A stretch of DNA of 64,000 bases from Mucor racemosus (Eukaryota > Mucoromycota > Mucoromycetes > Mucorales > Mucoraceae): assembly GCA_027405735.1 (NCBI GenBank), contig JAPEHQ010000001.1, positions 124,001-188,000 of the forward strand, written 5' to 3'. The position numbers were made by a program, and so were the translations under genes. Numbering within the stretch: the stretch's first letter is position 1; every line of letters begins with the position of its first letter. Under the pieces are notes generated by a model. It made no database searches and was not told the origin of the DNA. It saw nothing but the letters and a program-made list of their open reading frames with translations. Positions 9,751-21,989 of this stretch are shown here, in pieces.

Positions 9751-11041
9751 ATGAAGAAGGAGGGTATTAAATCTTATTATCAAGCCAAAATTGAAGAATG
9801 CGAATTGGTTATGAATGAAAAGTCTCAAGATTTGAGACGTTTGGAAGCACAAAGAAATGCTTTAAACGCCAAAGGTAAAACCTTGTAAAATGTAGTTGAA
9901 TTGTAGATTTTTAATTCTGTATATAGTTCGTCTTTTAAAGGAAGAACTTCAATTATTGCAGGAACCTGGATCTTATGTTGGTGAGGTTGTCAAAGTGATG
10001 GGCAAAAAGAAGGTTCTAGTCAAGGTAAACATGAAGAAATAATGCGCATGGCATAGATTTTTATGTATCTTTATTTTAAAATAGGTTCATCCTGAAGGAA
10101 AGTTTGTTGTTGATCTCGGTGCTGACATTGATATTGCACAATTAACACCTACCACTCGTGTCGCCCTTCGCAATGATTCTTATCAACTTCATAAAGTATT
10201 ACCCAACAAAATCGATCCTCTTGTATCCCTCATGATGGTTGAAAAAGTACCTGATTCCACCTACGAAATGGTAGGTGGTCTTGATCAACAAATTAAGGAA
10301 ATTAAAGAAGTTATTGAATTACCTGTTAAACATCCTGAACTCTTTGAAGCACTTGGTATTGCTCAACCAAAGGGTGTCTTATTGTACGGTCCTCCTGGTA
10401 CCGGTAAGACACTTTTAGCAAGAGCTGTTGCCCATCACACCGATTGTCGTTTCATTCGTGTATCTGGTTCAGAATTAGTACAAAAATATATTGGTGAAGG
10501 TAGTAGAATGGTTCGTGAACTCTTTGTTATGGCTAGAGAACATGCTCCTTCAATTATTTTCATGGATGAAATTGATTCCATTGGTTCAGCTCGTATGGAA
10601 AGCGGTGGAGGTGGAGATTCTGAAGTACAAAGAACCATGTTGGAATTATTGAATCAATTGGATGGTTTCGAAGCAACAAAAAACATCAAGGTTATCATGG
10701 CAACCAATCGTATAGATATTTTAGATCCTGCATTACTACGTCCTGGACGTATTGATCGTAAGATTGAATTTCCTCCACCAAGTGAGGAAGCCCGTGCTGA
10801 TATTTTAAAGATTCACTCTCGTAAAATGAACTTGACACGTGGAATTAATCTTCGTAAAATTGCAGAAAAGATGGGAGGCAGTAGTGGTGCTGAAGTTAAG
10901 GCTGTTTGTACAGAAGCTGGTATGTTTGCTTTGCGTGAACGTCGTGTTCATGTTACTCAAGAAGATTTCGAAATGTCTGTCGCAAAGGTTATGAAGAAGG
11001 ATTCTGATGCTAATACCAGTTTGAAGAAACTTTGGAAGTAG
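9751..11041 (+). CDS. RPT6: 26S proteasome regulatory ATPase subunit 8 (Rpt6/Sug1)
   Basis: AAA-ATPase of the 19S base, which unfolds ubiquitinated substrates and feeds them to the 20S core. Exons are 9751-9874, 9927-10024 and 10085-11041, giving 392 aa against 405 in yeast and 406 in human. The first ATG opens a reading that matches the family from GIKSYYQ; the N-terminus is slightly shorter than in homologues. An N-terminal coiled coil lies at about 5-60 ([18 protein letters not shown]) and an OB domain at about 60-120. Walker A GPPGTGKT is at 176-183, Walker B FMDEID around D235/E236, and the C-terminus is KKLWK. Near-identity through the AAA module to other Rpt6 proteins rules out the other five Rpt subunits. 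The gene converges on the Tim17-like gene, leaving 48 bp between the stops. Confidence 0.97.
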
Positions 11042-11089
11042 ATTTATAATAATAATAAAATATACATATAGCTTTTTTTAAATGGGTTT

Positions 11090-11864
11090 TTATTTCTTTT
11101 CATTTAATTTCTTTTCTAATTCTGCTAATTCAGCTTCTAATGTTTGTAGTTTGGTATCTAATAATTCATTATATTCATCCTCTGATAATTGATGAATTGG
11201 AAACCACGAAGGTAAATCAATATATTTCAATATGCTAAATCCTTCCTTTTTCTGCTCTTCCTCCATATTATTTTGCTTCATTGTAAGTTGAAATGATGGT
11301 CCATCTAATTTACCACTCTTTAAAATTGAATCTTGACGCCAGTTATTTCCAGCAGTAAATGCTGCTTGAATGCCTGTACAAAGAGCACCAAACATTACTG
11401 CTCCTGATACTACACTCTTTGGTCCTTTATATGCTGCTGATAGTAAACCACCAGTTGTTGCACCTGCCATAGCACTGCTGAATAATGCATCAAAATCTTT
11501 GGTTTGTGAATCTTTTAATCCGAATTGTGAGTTTTTCTGTCTTTGATATGTGATGAATGTTTCTCGGACCACTGTATAAAATAAATGTTAAATCAACTAA
11601 TTTGGGCCATGGTTCAATTGCAAAACTTACAAAAGAATGTGGCACCAAAGACACCACAATTCAAACCTGTCGAAACTGTCCATTGCTTTACTGGCGCATT
11701 CTTGAGAACAGCAATTGTAGCACCTGTTGTTGCACCTGCCAAAGCTATGTACATCAAAATCGACATTAATACATTATTACAAATAGATTAATTTAACACC
11801 TAATTTTACCTGTTAATCCTGAGCCAACAATGACATTTTTTGCGGTTTCTGTGCTTCTACTCAT
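11090..11864 (-). CDS. Tim17/Tim22/Tim23-family membrane protein
   Basis: Exons in gene order are 11864-11810, 11744-11631 and 11571-11090 (216 aa). The protein has glycine-rich hydrophobic segments: VIVGSGLTALAGATTGATIAV, cut short at residue 31, then a second around STGLNCGVFGATFFLV, and later AMAGATTGGLLSAAY and VSGAVMFGALCTGIQAAF. This is the four-helix small-residue pattern of Tim17/22/23 proteins, which act in inner mitochondrial membrane translocation or, as NDUFA11-like members, in complex I. The C-terminal tail ends in a PSWFPI segment and a charged coiled coil (LEAELAELEKKLNEKK). It is longer than Tim17 itself and resembles uncharacterised fungal Tim17-domain proteins. The exact role is unknown. 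The 3' end faces Rpt6. Confidence 0.75.
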
Positions 11865-12828
11865 TCAATTAATTATTTTACCAGGGGTAAATGTGTCTAA
11901 AACAAAACTAGATGAATCATGTTGAGGTTCTTTCCCTAATTCAAGGTGAGCAATTCGAGTCACGGGAATACAATGCACTGGGACAATTAACGTTTGATGA
12001 ACATAGAAATTACATGAATTAAGCGTCGCCTGACAGATAAATAAGATCATGACATTCATTGGATTATAGTTGACGATTATACTATACAATAATGCAATGA
12101 AATAAACGTAAATTGAATAGAAAAGGTCGGGATTTTCCATTACACTAATGTTGATTTGGCATATGCAAGCCTTAAAAGGAATTTTAAAGACTCAAAATAT
12201 GTTAAAATGCTATTCACTTTTTTGATTTACTAATATTTATGCACATAATATACATGTTTTTATTTTTCTCTAGATGTGCCAATCTAGAGATTTTGGCGCA
12301 ACAAGTGTATTAATAATCTAGCATGATCTAGACAAATATTTGCTTTAAAGGATTTTCATCAACCCAAATTTCTTTTTACCATAACCATGTTTGGTGATTA
12401 TGCTACATATGCATATGGCGTACGATATTCTATTTTTTTACAACTAGTTTAGTTAATATTACATTAACAAAATATCAAATGCAATCAAGACATTAGCGAT
12501 TTTCATTTGATACCCCATGGTTGCTTTTAAAAAACTTATATATCATTAATAAATACATAGAACTGCAAATAAATTTGCAAAAATAAAACACTAGTATCCA
12601 TTCTTGATATTGACTTGTTAATGGCATGATGTTGCATATGATATGGTCAGTATTTAGCCTTGATTTCCCAAACGTACCTTGTTCATTGCAATGTGGAAAC
12701 TAGTCACCTGTAATACAGTACTTGTTCCCCTTTCACAAGCCTCTTTTTTTTTTTTTTTTTACAAATTTAAATTGGAGGTTCCAATTTGATTGACACCAGT
12801 TCTTTTCAAATAGACACAAACTAAGAAT
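11865..12828. other. Intergenic between divergent Tim17-like and bystin genes
   Basis: About 960 bp that must hold both promoters. It ends in a T-rich stretch near 12748-12765. No RNA gene or repeat was recognised. Confidence 0.5.
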
Positions 12829-14323
12829 ATGGGTAAAGAATCCACTAAACAAAAGGGAAATCGTCCTCAACGTCATGATCCTTTGCATGTACAATTGGCT
12901 GAGATGCCAGAGAACAATACCTTGAAGAAGGCACCTCGTCAAAAGTTTGTAGATCGTAATAATAGAGCAGATGAAGATGGCGAGGTAAAATAATGAAATT
13001 GACAGCATGATATACAAATATGATATTAACAATATTTATAGGAATACTTGGATGCTAAACTTTCCAAAAAGATCTTGAAGATTGCTAAAGAGCAACAAGA
13101 ACAAATCGAAAAGCAAAATGAAGATGAGGAAGAAAGGTACATTTACCTCCACATAAACAATGATAAATCATGTAGTAATGCCACATTTATATATATATAT
13201 ATATAGAGATACTTCTAATGATAACAAAAAGCAATTTCCTTTGGGCTTCGATATTGATGAAGAAGAAATCGAAGAAATCGATCAATATGCAGATTATGAA
13301 GAATTAGAAATCGATGCTGCAGATGCCGATGTTTTAGAAAAGTTTTTACCCAGTGCACCTAGAGAAAAGAAGACTTTAGCAGATTTGATTATGGAAAAGA
13401 TCAACGAAAAAAATGCAGCTGAAGGCAGAGAAGCTAATGAAAATGAGGATGAATTATCACCTTCTCTCAACCCCAAAGTTATTGAAGTATATACAAAGTA
13501 TGTTGATTTTCCTTGTCGCTGTCAAAACGATGCATAATTTAACACAGAATTTAGGGTTGGTCAATTATTAAGTCGTTACAAGTCTGGTAAATTACCCAAG
13601 GCTTTCAAGATTATCCCTTCTTTGGGTAATTGGGAAGAGATTTTATATTATACTGCACCTGAAAGTTGGACACCTCATGCTACTTATGAAGCTACTCGTA
13701 TGTTTGTCTCCAATTTAAAGGCTAGACAAGTTCAACGTTTCTTTTCTCTTGTGCTCTTGGATCGTGTTCGTGATGATATTGCCGAAAACAAGAAATTAAG
13801 TTATCATCTTTATTTGGCCCTCAAGAAAGCACTTTATAAACCTGCTGCTTTCTTTAAGGGTATTCTTTTCCCTCTTTGTGAGTCTGGTAACTGTACATTG
13901 AAGGAAGCCGCTATTTTAGGTAGTGTTCTTACAAAGGTTTCTATTCCTGTGTTGCATTCTTCTGCTGCTATTTTACGTTTGGCTGAAATGGAGTATACAG
14001 GTCCCAATTCCTTGTTTATTCGTATTTTACTTGATAAAAAGTATGCTTTACCCTTCAAGGTTGTTGATGCTCTTGTGATGCATTTCGCTCGTTTCATGAA
14101 TGATCCACGTGACATGCCTGTTCTCTGGCATCAATCTATGTTGGTGTTTGTTCAACGTTATAAACAAGATTTAGTAGGTGAACAAAAGGATATCTTATTA
14201 GAAGTTATGAAGAAGAAATATCATGATGGTATTTCACCTGAAGTTCGTCGTGAGATTGTTCATTCTGAAGCAAGAGATGAAATATTGACTGAGAGAGACG
14301 ACGATATCATGATGATGGATTAA
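12829..14323 (+). CDS. ENP1: Bystin / essential nuclear protein 1 (40S ribosome biogenesis)
   Basis: Bystin binds pre-40S particles and is needed for 20S pre-rRNA processing and export. Exons are 12829-12984, 13041 to about 13136, 13207-13497 and 13555-14323, giving about 436 aa. The N-terminal third is acidic and low complexity ([13 protein letters not shown]). The conserved bystin core starts at [20 protein letters not shown] and continues through [59 protein letters not shown] and [17 protein letters not shown], each matching animal and yeast bystin. Intron 2 ends in an (AT)n tract at 13189-13206. It is convergent with the WNK gene, with 214 bp between the stops. Confidence 0.97.
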
Positions 14324-14412
14324 AACAAAAAACTTATATACACAAAATCATTGCTATTATTCTTTCTTTAATTTTCTTTATTTGCACATATTCTTATATA
14401 TATAAATCATTT

Positions 14413-14416
14413 TTTT

Positions 14417-14460
<44 letters not shown>
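14413..14460. repeat. Poly-A run followed by (AT)n, in the convergent 3' region
   Basis: A homopolymer of roughly 30 A followed by an AT dinucleotide run lies between the stops of the bystin and WNK genes. It is simple repeat sequence and probably lies in the 3' untranslated regions. Confidence 0.8.
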
Positions 14461-14461
<1 letters not shown>

Positions 14462-14537
14462 CTGGATATTTTTATACTATACTTGTATATAAAATTGTTG
14501 GCAGTGTCTTTGTTAATATTATTATTGTTATTTATGA

Positions 14538-15603
14538 CTATAATATGAGGGATGATGTTGGTGGTGGTGGGGATTGTGTAGGTTGTGGAGGAGGAGGAGA
14601 TAGTTGTTGTTGCTGCTGTTGATTGGCCGCTAGTCTTTTGCCTTTCAACATGTTCTTTAATGCTCTCAGGGCAAATACAGTTAAACCAATACCAGCCCAA
14701 TCTTCATCATGTAAATCACGCAAATCACCAACTGTCATAATGTCTTGATTTTGTAATTTTCTAGCCCATTCATGTGCTTTATCTGCTCCACGATGCGATA
14801 CTTGAGCGCAGTCTGCTACAAATACACTGATATCAGTGTCATCTGAATATTCTATTTGAAGATGTTAAACATTATAAAACATTTAGGACACATTGACACA
14901 CATACCATCCAAAATATGATTCACTAATTTCTCTCTTTCTTCCTGTGTATGTCCGTTAGCTATCGAAACATTCGACATTGTTTCATTTAATCCACTTTCT
15001 GATAAAGATGTAGGCGACTTTAATTCCTCTAATTCTCGTAAATTTCTTAAAGCATCTCTATATCTAGTTTCTGCAGCACGAGCCCTGTTTTCAAAATCAT
15101 CACATTTTTGTTCAATTTCAAGCACACGATCAGTAGCATGATTTAACTCATCACGAGTACGATCTAATTCGTTACGAATATCACTTTCTCGTCTCCAAAC
15201 GGATCGTCGCACTTGTTCCGCTTGCTCTGATTCTGTTGGCTTATCAATATCACGCAAAATACGGTTAATCTCTTTTGTGATATGGTGTTGATAACGTTCA
15301 GGTAAAACTTGTTCTTCAATCATTTCACGTACAACTTCCTCTGCTGTATCTGTTTCCACATTGAAATCAAATTTAACTGAAAGTTTATCCATTCCTTTGA
15401 ATACAACTTGAAGAGTAAGGTGAACGTTATCTGGATCTGCAGCTAATAATACAACATCGGGTTCCACCGCTAAAAATGAATGTTCCAAAATTTCTTGTGC
15501 TGACATACGTTCATCTTCATTACTAAGACAATTTTCAATCACATTCAATACCTCGGGATTTTGTACTTTCAGGAGGCAAGCGGGTTTAATACCCTTTTAA
15601 ATA

Positions 15604-15643
<40 letters not shown>

Positions 15644-16655
15644 AATGGGGTGATGTTATCCAACCATGATAAAAGCTATTACTTACAGCGGAAACCTTTT
15701 TATATATTTGAGCAGCATTTTTACATTCACCATAAGGGTATTCACCTGTTGCCATTTCCAATAAACACATACCAAAAGCATAAATATCAACTTTTTCATT
15801 GTAACCTTGTTCCTCGTACATTTCTGGAGCCATAAACTCGGGAGTCCCAATAACAGTATATTTTTTACCCAATTTCATTTCTGCTGTACCCATATCTCCA
15901 ATTTTAACTTCACCATGAGCACCATTAATAAAGATATTATCACACTTGATATCTCTATGAATAATTGGAGGATTATGACCATGTAAATAAGCCAAGCCCT
16001 TGAGAATCTGACGAGACCAACGTTTTATAATTTTAAGGTTAGGTAATGGCGCCAATTTTCTAATATATTCACGAAGTGTACCAGATGTCATGAGTTCTGT
16101 AATAAATACAAATTCATTTTCACCATACCAAGCATCATGAAAAGCAATGATATTGGGATGACGAACAGATTTCAAAATTTGAATTTCATGCTCCAAATCT
16201 TTATTATTGGGTGATTGCATAGATTGCATTGTATTCCAAGCTACTTCATAACCTTCTTCACGATCAATAGCTTTATAAACTACTTTATACGCTCCTTTAC
16301 CGAGCAGTGTATTTAATTTTACATATCTTTCATTTGGAGATACCTCAACCACTTTTTCTGCGTCATTAGAACTAGATTGGTCATTTATCTCATTTGGTGG
16401 TGGTATACCATAAGCATTATCTAATGTGCGATGCTGAAATGACGTACGCGTTGGGTAACTATTATATAATTCATCTAAATTTTGTTGATTTTGTATGGTA
16501 TCATTGGCGCTAAATGACTGTGAGAGTGGTGCATAATAATTGGAGTATTCTTCGTTGGATTTATCATCGAATTTTGGTGTTGTATTCTCTGGACTGAAAC
16601 TTACGTGTAAGTTATTATTTGGGTCTAGCGATTGTTGTTGGTTATCAGAAGACAT
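14538..16655 (-). CDS. WNK-type (With-No-Lysine) Ser/Thr kinase
   Basis: Exons in gene order are 16655-15687, 15593-14906 and 14851-14538 (656 aa). The kinase domain is at about 111-363. The glycine loop reads GKGAYKVVYK, and subdomain II reads VAWN, so the usual catalytic lysine is replaced by N141. Lysine is present instead at K124 in the glycine loop, 17 residues upstream, exactly the WNK1 spacing K233/C250. HRD has D235, the DFG equivalent is D254-M-G, and the activation segment VIGTPEFMAPEMYEE is almost identical to WNK1. After the kinase comes a PF2-like RFXV-binding domain (about 380-435, VHLTLQVVFKGMDKL), a coiled coil (about 450-520) and a SAM-like segment (DLRDLHDEDWAGIGLTVFAL). Known WNKs sense osmotic and chloride stress. 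Poly-Q and poly-P lie near the C-terminus. Confidence 0.92.
15607..15640. repeat. Long homopolymer inside WNK intron 1
   Basis: A run of more than 30 A on the plus strand is a T run on the coding strand, just upstream of the 3' splice site (AAAAG, exon at 15593). It serves as an extreme polypyrimidine tract in an intron of only 93 bp. Confidence 0.85.
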
Positions 16656-16693
16656 GTCGTATATAAATGAGAGAGGGGAGGAGATGTATGAAG

Positions 16694-16742
16694 ATGTGTG
16701 TGTGTGTGTGTGTGTATATGAGAGAGAGAGAGAGGGGGGGGG
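16694..16742. repeat. (GT)n-(GA)n-(G)n compound microsatellite
   Basis: Tandem gt dinucleotides are followed by ga dinucleotides and a G run, 40-90 bp upstream of the WNK start codon. It probably lies in the 5' leader or core promoter. Confidence 0.85.
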
Positions 16743-17166
16743 AGAATGGTATTGATAAATTCTGGCTTTTTTTTTTTTTCTTTTTTTCTTTTGTTTTTAC
16801 AGTGGTAATATCTTTTTGAAGAGTTTTTTCAAGACTTGAATAGGATAAAATTGGGTAAAGAGTCAACTCAGATGAGTTCTAAGTATATATTAAAAGTTAT
16901 TATATTTTTTTTATAATTATATGTAGTGGTGGAAAAAAGTAAAAAGAAGGGAGAAAGAGAAAGATTCGAAAAGAAGGGAAAAAAGGATTTGTGCTTGGTG
17001 GAATGGCGCTTAAAACTGAGCTTTTGAGATACCTACATCTTCGGCCTTAGACTAAGGAAATTCTTTGTCAATTTGAGCTGCATTACTTTTTTCAAAGGCT
17101 CAACTTTCGAAAAGTTAATAACACCGAATGAAGTTATACAACCAACAATGCTTATATTTAATCTTT

Positions 17167-17676
17167 CTAGATATATATTTTACAACTGCTAGATCTCCCT
17201 TTTTTGATCATGCACATTTGAGTGTAAAAGCTTGCTTCGTCAACAAATACGCAATCTTTTTGAAAATTGATACCTGCTGCTTTCCATTGGGTGGCAACAT
17301 TAAAACGAAGCTGTATTGTCATTGGGGCATCCCTGTCTGCAGTATACTTTGTTGCCTGTTTTGAAGATAACGCACATTTCTCTCGAATAGGCATATACAG
17401 CCCACTGATAGATATTTCAAAGACTAAAAATACTTCACAAAATTTAGGCTTTGCTTCTTCAAGCGCTGTTGAGGGGCTCTTGTCGAAAAGATCAATCAAA
17501 AATGCTGAATGCTCGGGAAACAGCATTTTCGATGTTTTATTCGTTTTTCGTGGATTGTTTCCAGGCAAGATTGTATCGTTACTAGCATTAGATTCATTTA
17601 ATAATTCGAAGTACAGTGCTTCACGTTTAAAAATCAGGCCACTCGAAATTTTGCATGATGATTTGGCTTGATTCAA
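17167..17676 (-). pseudogene. Tc1/mariner (IS630-type) transposase relic, 5' half only
   Basis: 169 codons remain. The pattern matches the mucoralean DDE-endonuclease family: a leucine-rich N-terminal part (PEHSAFLIDLFDKSPS), a helix-turn-helix region ending EKCALSSKQATKYTADRDAP, a linker NVATQWKAAGINFQKD, and the first catalytic Asp in CVFVDEASFYTQM. The reading stops soon after at 17167, so the second Asp and the last acidic residue of the DDE/D triad are missing and the protein cannot be active. No terminal inverted repeats were seen nearby. It lies between the WNK promoter and the CHMP7 gene. The identity as a Tc1/IS630-like relic is an inference from motif order. Confidence 0.65.
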
Positions 17677-18233
17677 CGCTTATAAACAAAGGAAAACAAA
17701 GCATTTTTATTTAGCAGGTTTGAAAAAAGCGTTTTCTTAGGTATTGCCACTATAAAAATCTATATATTACGAAATGAAATAAATTGACAGGTCGCGAGGA
17801 ACGAATTTTCGAGACGCGTACATATACTAGTTTGTCAAACAGGCTATATTTTCACCTTTACAAGCATACGTACCAGAATTAATCTTTTCTAAAGCAACGT
17901 TATATAATCCCGGACAAGGCTGTCAAATAGCCTAAGGTCAACGATAATTTTTACAAACCATAGTTTCATTATTGTAAATTATTTGAAGTTGTAATATAAA
18001 AAATAAACTGATGGTTCTCTATCGTCTTTTGTGAGATAAATATGATAATAATAACCAAGTGAAGGAGGCGGTAGGAACAGCAAACATCACTGGTCTTAAA
18101 GCGTAATATAAAAGCATAACAACGAGCATAGTATTTATTCAAACAGGCAATATAGAGAATGGAAAAGAGACGGCAGAACATTTTGAGCTTATTAACTCTG
18201 TCTCTCTTTCCATGTTACATACAAATTACTGAT
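17677..18233. other. Intergenic, no recognisable feature
   Basis: About 560 bp between the transposase relic and the CHMP7 stop. Nothing recognisable. Confidence 0.5.
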
Positions 18234-19739
18234 TTAAGCCAATTCTTTAGTTTTAGCTTTTCTAGGGTAACTGCTTGGATGATTCAATGATGATAACACA
18301 TTCTGAAGTCGTAATAATTCGGATTCAGTATCAATTGGCTGTGTTAAACTGGCAACTTGTTCCTTTGCGGGAGCAGCAGTGATTATCGAATCCAACTCAT
18401 TTTCCAAATCTTCATTCGTCATGCCTATAGTCTGATTGGATATTTCTTCATTTCCGAGCATCATGACTTCCTCTACTTGTTTTTGATCTTCCAAAGCATC
18501 TTGCAACTTATCCATTGTGTTTTCTACAACATCTTTATCACTCAATAATGATCTTAAAGTATTTGCTCCCATATTGAATGCTTCAACTACTTGTAAATCA
18601 TTTTGCGATGTTTCTATCTTTAGTAATATAGTTTCCATTGTTTCCAGAGTTTTAAATCTACGTTCTAATATCTCGTCAATCTGTTTCTTTTTCCGTAACA
18701 TGTAAACTGCTTGAGGTTTTTGATTTTTTTCGTTATATTCTCGGGTAGATTTCAAAAATCTGCTCAATTTTTCATATTAGTAAACGAATATACACATTTA
18801 TAATCAATACACTTTACTCTTCACTCTTCAATTGCAATTCATCCACCTGCTTATGCAATGTGGAACACGCAGTCTTTAAATTAATAATAGCTTTATCATT
18901 TTCAGTGATCTTGGCGACAACTTTAACGGCCTCATTTCTATTTGGGAATTTGATTACTGTGCTAGTTGTTCCAAACGTCTTTACTGTATCTGCAATTGCA
19001 ATGCCATAATTATGATGCAAATATCTTAAAATAATCCATAGATCCATATCACTCAATTTTATAATTGTTTCTTGATGACAAGGGATGGTTCCGTATTCAT
19101 CTCGAAACTCTAAAAATGTGAATAAATTATCCAAGGAACTGCACAAGGGTTTATTGTAATGTTGCTGAATTATTATTTTGGCATGTTCTTGTACTGTTGG
19201 TAAAACTATGTATAAATCTGATGATGTTTCGGGTATAAGCCAGCGATAGGGTGCATAATAGATCCATTGCAGCCATGTCAGCCTGTTGCTTGATGGGTTG
19301 ATTGTTTGAATAGGATATCGTTTTTCGTACTCTTTTTGTGTAGTTAAATCATGTGTTTTTTCAATCATATCTTCCTGATATAAGCCATTAATTCATTTAT
19401 ATATGTAACATAGATATCTGCACTTACAACAACATTATCAAGTGAGAGTGGTTTGCCTTTTTTTGGGCGATAAAATAAATCAGCAAGCTCATTCTTGTCT
19501 ATAAAACAACTGTAATCTTTGGTTGTCAAATAACCATGCAAATTACAGTCTAAAATAACAGCCCTCCAGTAATTAACATTCGCATCATATCCATATGGGT
19601 TTAGAATCTTTAGTTTAGAAAAGTCAGAGTAAAGCGAAAGTAAACGATCCGTGGTCGTATTTTGATCAAAATCTACATATTGTGAAGATAAATGGTCTTG
19701 TAAACGTGTTATTCGCTCTGTAAGGGAATTGTTGTTCAT
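18234..19739 (-). CDS. CHM7: CHMP7-like ESCRT-III protein
   Basis: Exons in gene order are 19739-19428, 19374-18818 and 18759-18234 (464 aa). The final join uses donor GTAAAG and acceptor gagCAG with a tactaat branch site. The N-terminal half is a winged-helix region (for example LQWIYYAPYRWLIP, MDLWIILRYLHHNYGI) as in CHMP7. The C-terminal half is a Snf7-type charged helical core with QAVYMLRKKKQIDEILERR, then EAFNMGANTLRSLL and NEDLENELDSI, which parallel ALYSLKRKQRT, NAYQAGVGALK and SEELEKELD in human CHMP7. CHMP7/Chm7 recruits ESCRT-III to seal and survey the nuclear envelope. It is longer than ordinary Snf7 proteins (about 220 aa), which supports CHMP7 over CHMP4 or CHMP6. Confidence 0.85.
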
Positions 19740-20149
19740 GGTTGTATTTTTTTTTTTTTTTTTTCAGAAAAAGAGAAGACCGTTGTACATGAAGTAGTGG
19801 TATTTCCACCTTCCAACTACCTAGCATTTGAGGATGTTTGTAGGGTTATCAACTTGAAAGCCAACTTATCGGGCATAATTGCATTATACAGTATATGCTA
19901 TAAACGTTTGAAGAATATGTATGCAAATATAAAGTAACAAGCTTATTTGCATATTCCAAATTCATTTGTTATAGCTTTGTTCTGTATATCATCATCATCG
20001 AAACAATCCGAGATTATGTTTCATATAATATGCAAATGATGATTACCTGAATTTCATACAATTTGATTTAAAAAAAAAAACCTCAAAATATAAAATGTTA
20101 GGATATATCTTAAATCGACATGAATTGGCTATATTGTACTATCAATCCC

Positions 20150-20400
20150 TAAGTTTATTTTATATCTCTCAAAAAGACTCGAAAACAGGTGAAGCTTGCT
20201 GTTTTTCCTTAAAAATTGGATCTCGCTTTTCATCCTTGCTCAGCTTTTTTTTTTCACTAAATAACAACAGAATAAAAATATATACCAATGTACCTGAGAT
20301 GTTCAACTTTAATCCAAAAATGAGTATCCAGAAATATCCTATCTGTAGCAGTTGGTATAATTTTTTTAGTGCTAATGTTTCAGATTTTCACCGTTAACTA
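20150..20400 (-). repeat. R1 dispersed repeat, copy c (partial, inverted)
   Basis: It matches the conserved 3' block of R1 in reverse complement (compare 8080-8310). Shared stretches include aatgtacctgagatgttcaa and gtgctaatgtttcagatttt. It is truncated on both sides. Confidence 0.75.
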
Positions 20401-21989
20401 TGAAAATGAATTCAATACATTTATGAATCCCTATTCAACGCTTTCGTAATAGCTTTGCTTGGAATCAAGCATTTATTGTTCAAGGAATGGTAAATATTCA
20501 AAAAGACTGTTATCCTCATAATGACCGTTTTCTCCTCAGTCTACCGAGGGGAAATTTACAGTTACTTAAGGAAGCAGAAGCAATCTGCCCTTTGTCTTAT
20601 TCTTGTTTTCTTGTTTTCTTTTTTTCTTTTTTTACTTGTTTTTTACTTGTTTTTTACTTATGTTTTATGAAGGTTTTAGGGGTTTGGGGCATACTATGGC
20701 ATTTTTTTACTAGAATTACATGGTATTTTGCTGTTCTGGTGATCGTGGAAAAGGGAAAAGGTTACTGTCATCTTACGACCAATGTTAAACTACAAGATTC
20801 TGTATGGCCGATGTAAGTAAGTGTGTATCCCTGTTGTAGCTGTATTTATAGAGATCCAAAATTTCTTTGGTATACTTCCTTTTGTAAATACTATTTCGCA
20901 CTTAAATCATTTTAATAAAGATTTGGTATTATTATAAAGCTATAAAGCCTCTGTGCTTTCCCTGTGGTCAATTTTTTACGCTTTTCTTGCATTTTCACAC
21001 TCATCATAATCAACACATTTTAAGAAACCTTCTTTTATCACACTCATCTTTGAATACATCTTTTTTCTTTTAAAAAGTTCAACATAAAAATCGTGTTTAC
21101 ATTCGTTCTATCTATTCTGTAGTAAACTACACATATCAAGTTTGTTTAGTAGTCAGGGGTACCTTAGATATCATCTAAAGATGTAGGAATATTAAATCAC
21201 AAAAACACTAAATTGTCAAACTGTACTACTGGTACTTCCAATTTCCAAACTAGGAACTAAACCATCAGACCTTGAAACAAGATCTTATTACTAATTATTA
21301 ATACAAGTTAGCAAATAGTATACGTATCCCAAAGATGATGGTAACCCGTAATCCTTTGCTTTATTTTTAGATCATCTTTGATAAACTTAGAAGAGTTATA
21401 TTTGTATTTCCACATTGCTTTTTAAACGTCTTTGCCGCATATTCAAACATGTTCAATATCCCATGTTGATAGGAGTCAACCTCACACTTAAAAGGCTGAA
21501 AGATAAAGAGCGCATGTATTCTTTTCTTTGTACAACATCCTTAGGGTTCGAAACGAAGCCTAAACCTTATCCATAGTAGTATTATACGTCCATTTTTGTA
21601 TCCATTCCTTTTAACAAAACAAATATTCCAATTGTCATCCTATTCAACATTGTCCCGGCTACAAATTTTATTAAATAAAGCAAGGATGGTTACTATAGTG
21701 ATTGTTTCATAAATTTGAATGATGCAGAAATGGCCAGCTTAAAATTGAGAAGGCGCATTTGAAATGAAAATAAGTCGAGAAAATTAATACTAAGGTATTG
21801 CAATGATGGGTATTAAGTAAAGTCTAGATTATTTTTCATTCTCTACCAGGATATCTAGGTTTTGGATGGCTGTAAAGACTTTTTTTTATTTTTTTATAAA
21901 TTTTGTGAGAGCATTTTTTCTGTTATAGAGATCCATGAAGGGATGGCTGATATGCAAAACTAAAACCATAGGATAGTGCTCATTAGCGT
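20401..21989. other. Intergenic, no convincing gene
   Basis: About 1.6 kb. A 109-codon frame at 20487-20816 is T-rich and matches nothing recognisable. No RNA gene or clear repeat was seen. Confidence 0.45.

Noticed and set aside
11865..12140. 91-codon minus-strand frame upstream of the Tim17-like gene
   Set aside because: No family match, and it lies in the region needed for two divergent promoters.
20487..20816. 109-codon open frame downstream of R1 copy c
   Set aside because: T-rich, hydrophobic by composition (runs of F, L, C, Y), no recognisable domain, and embedded in repeat-derived sequence.
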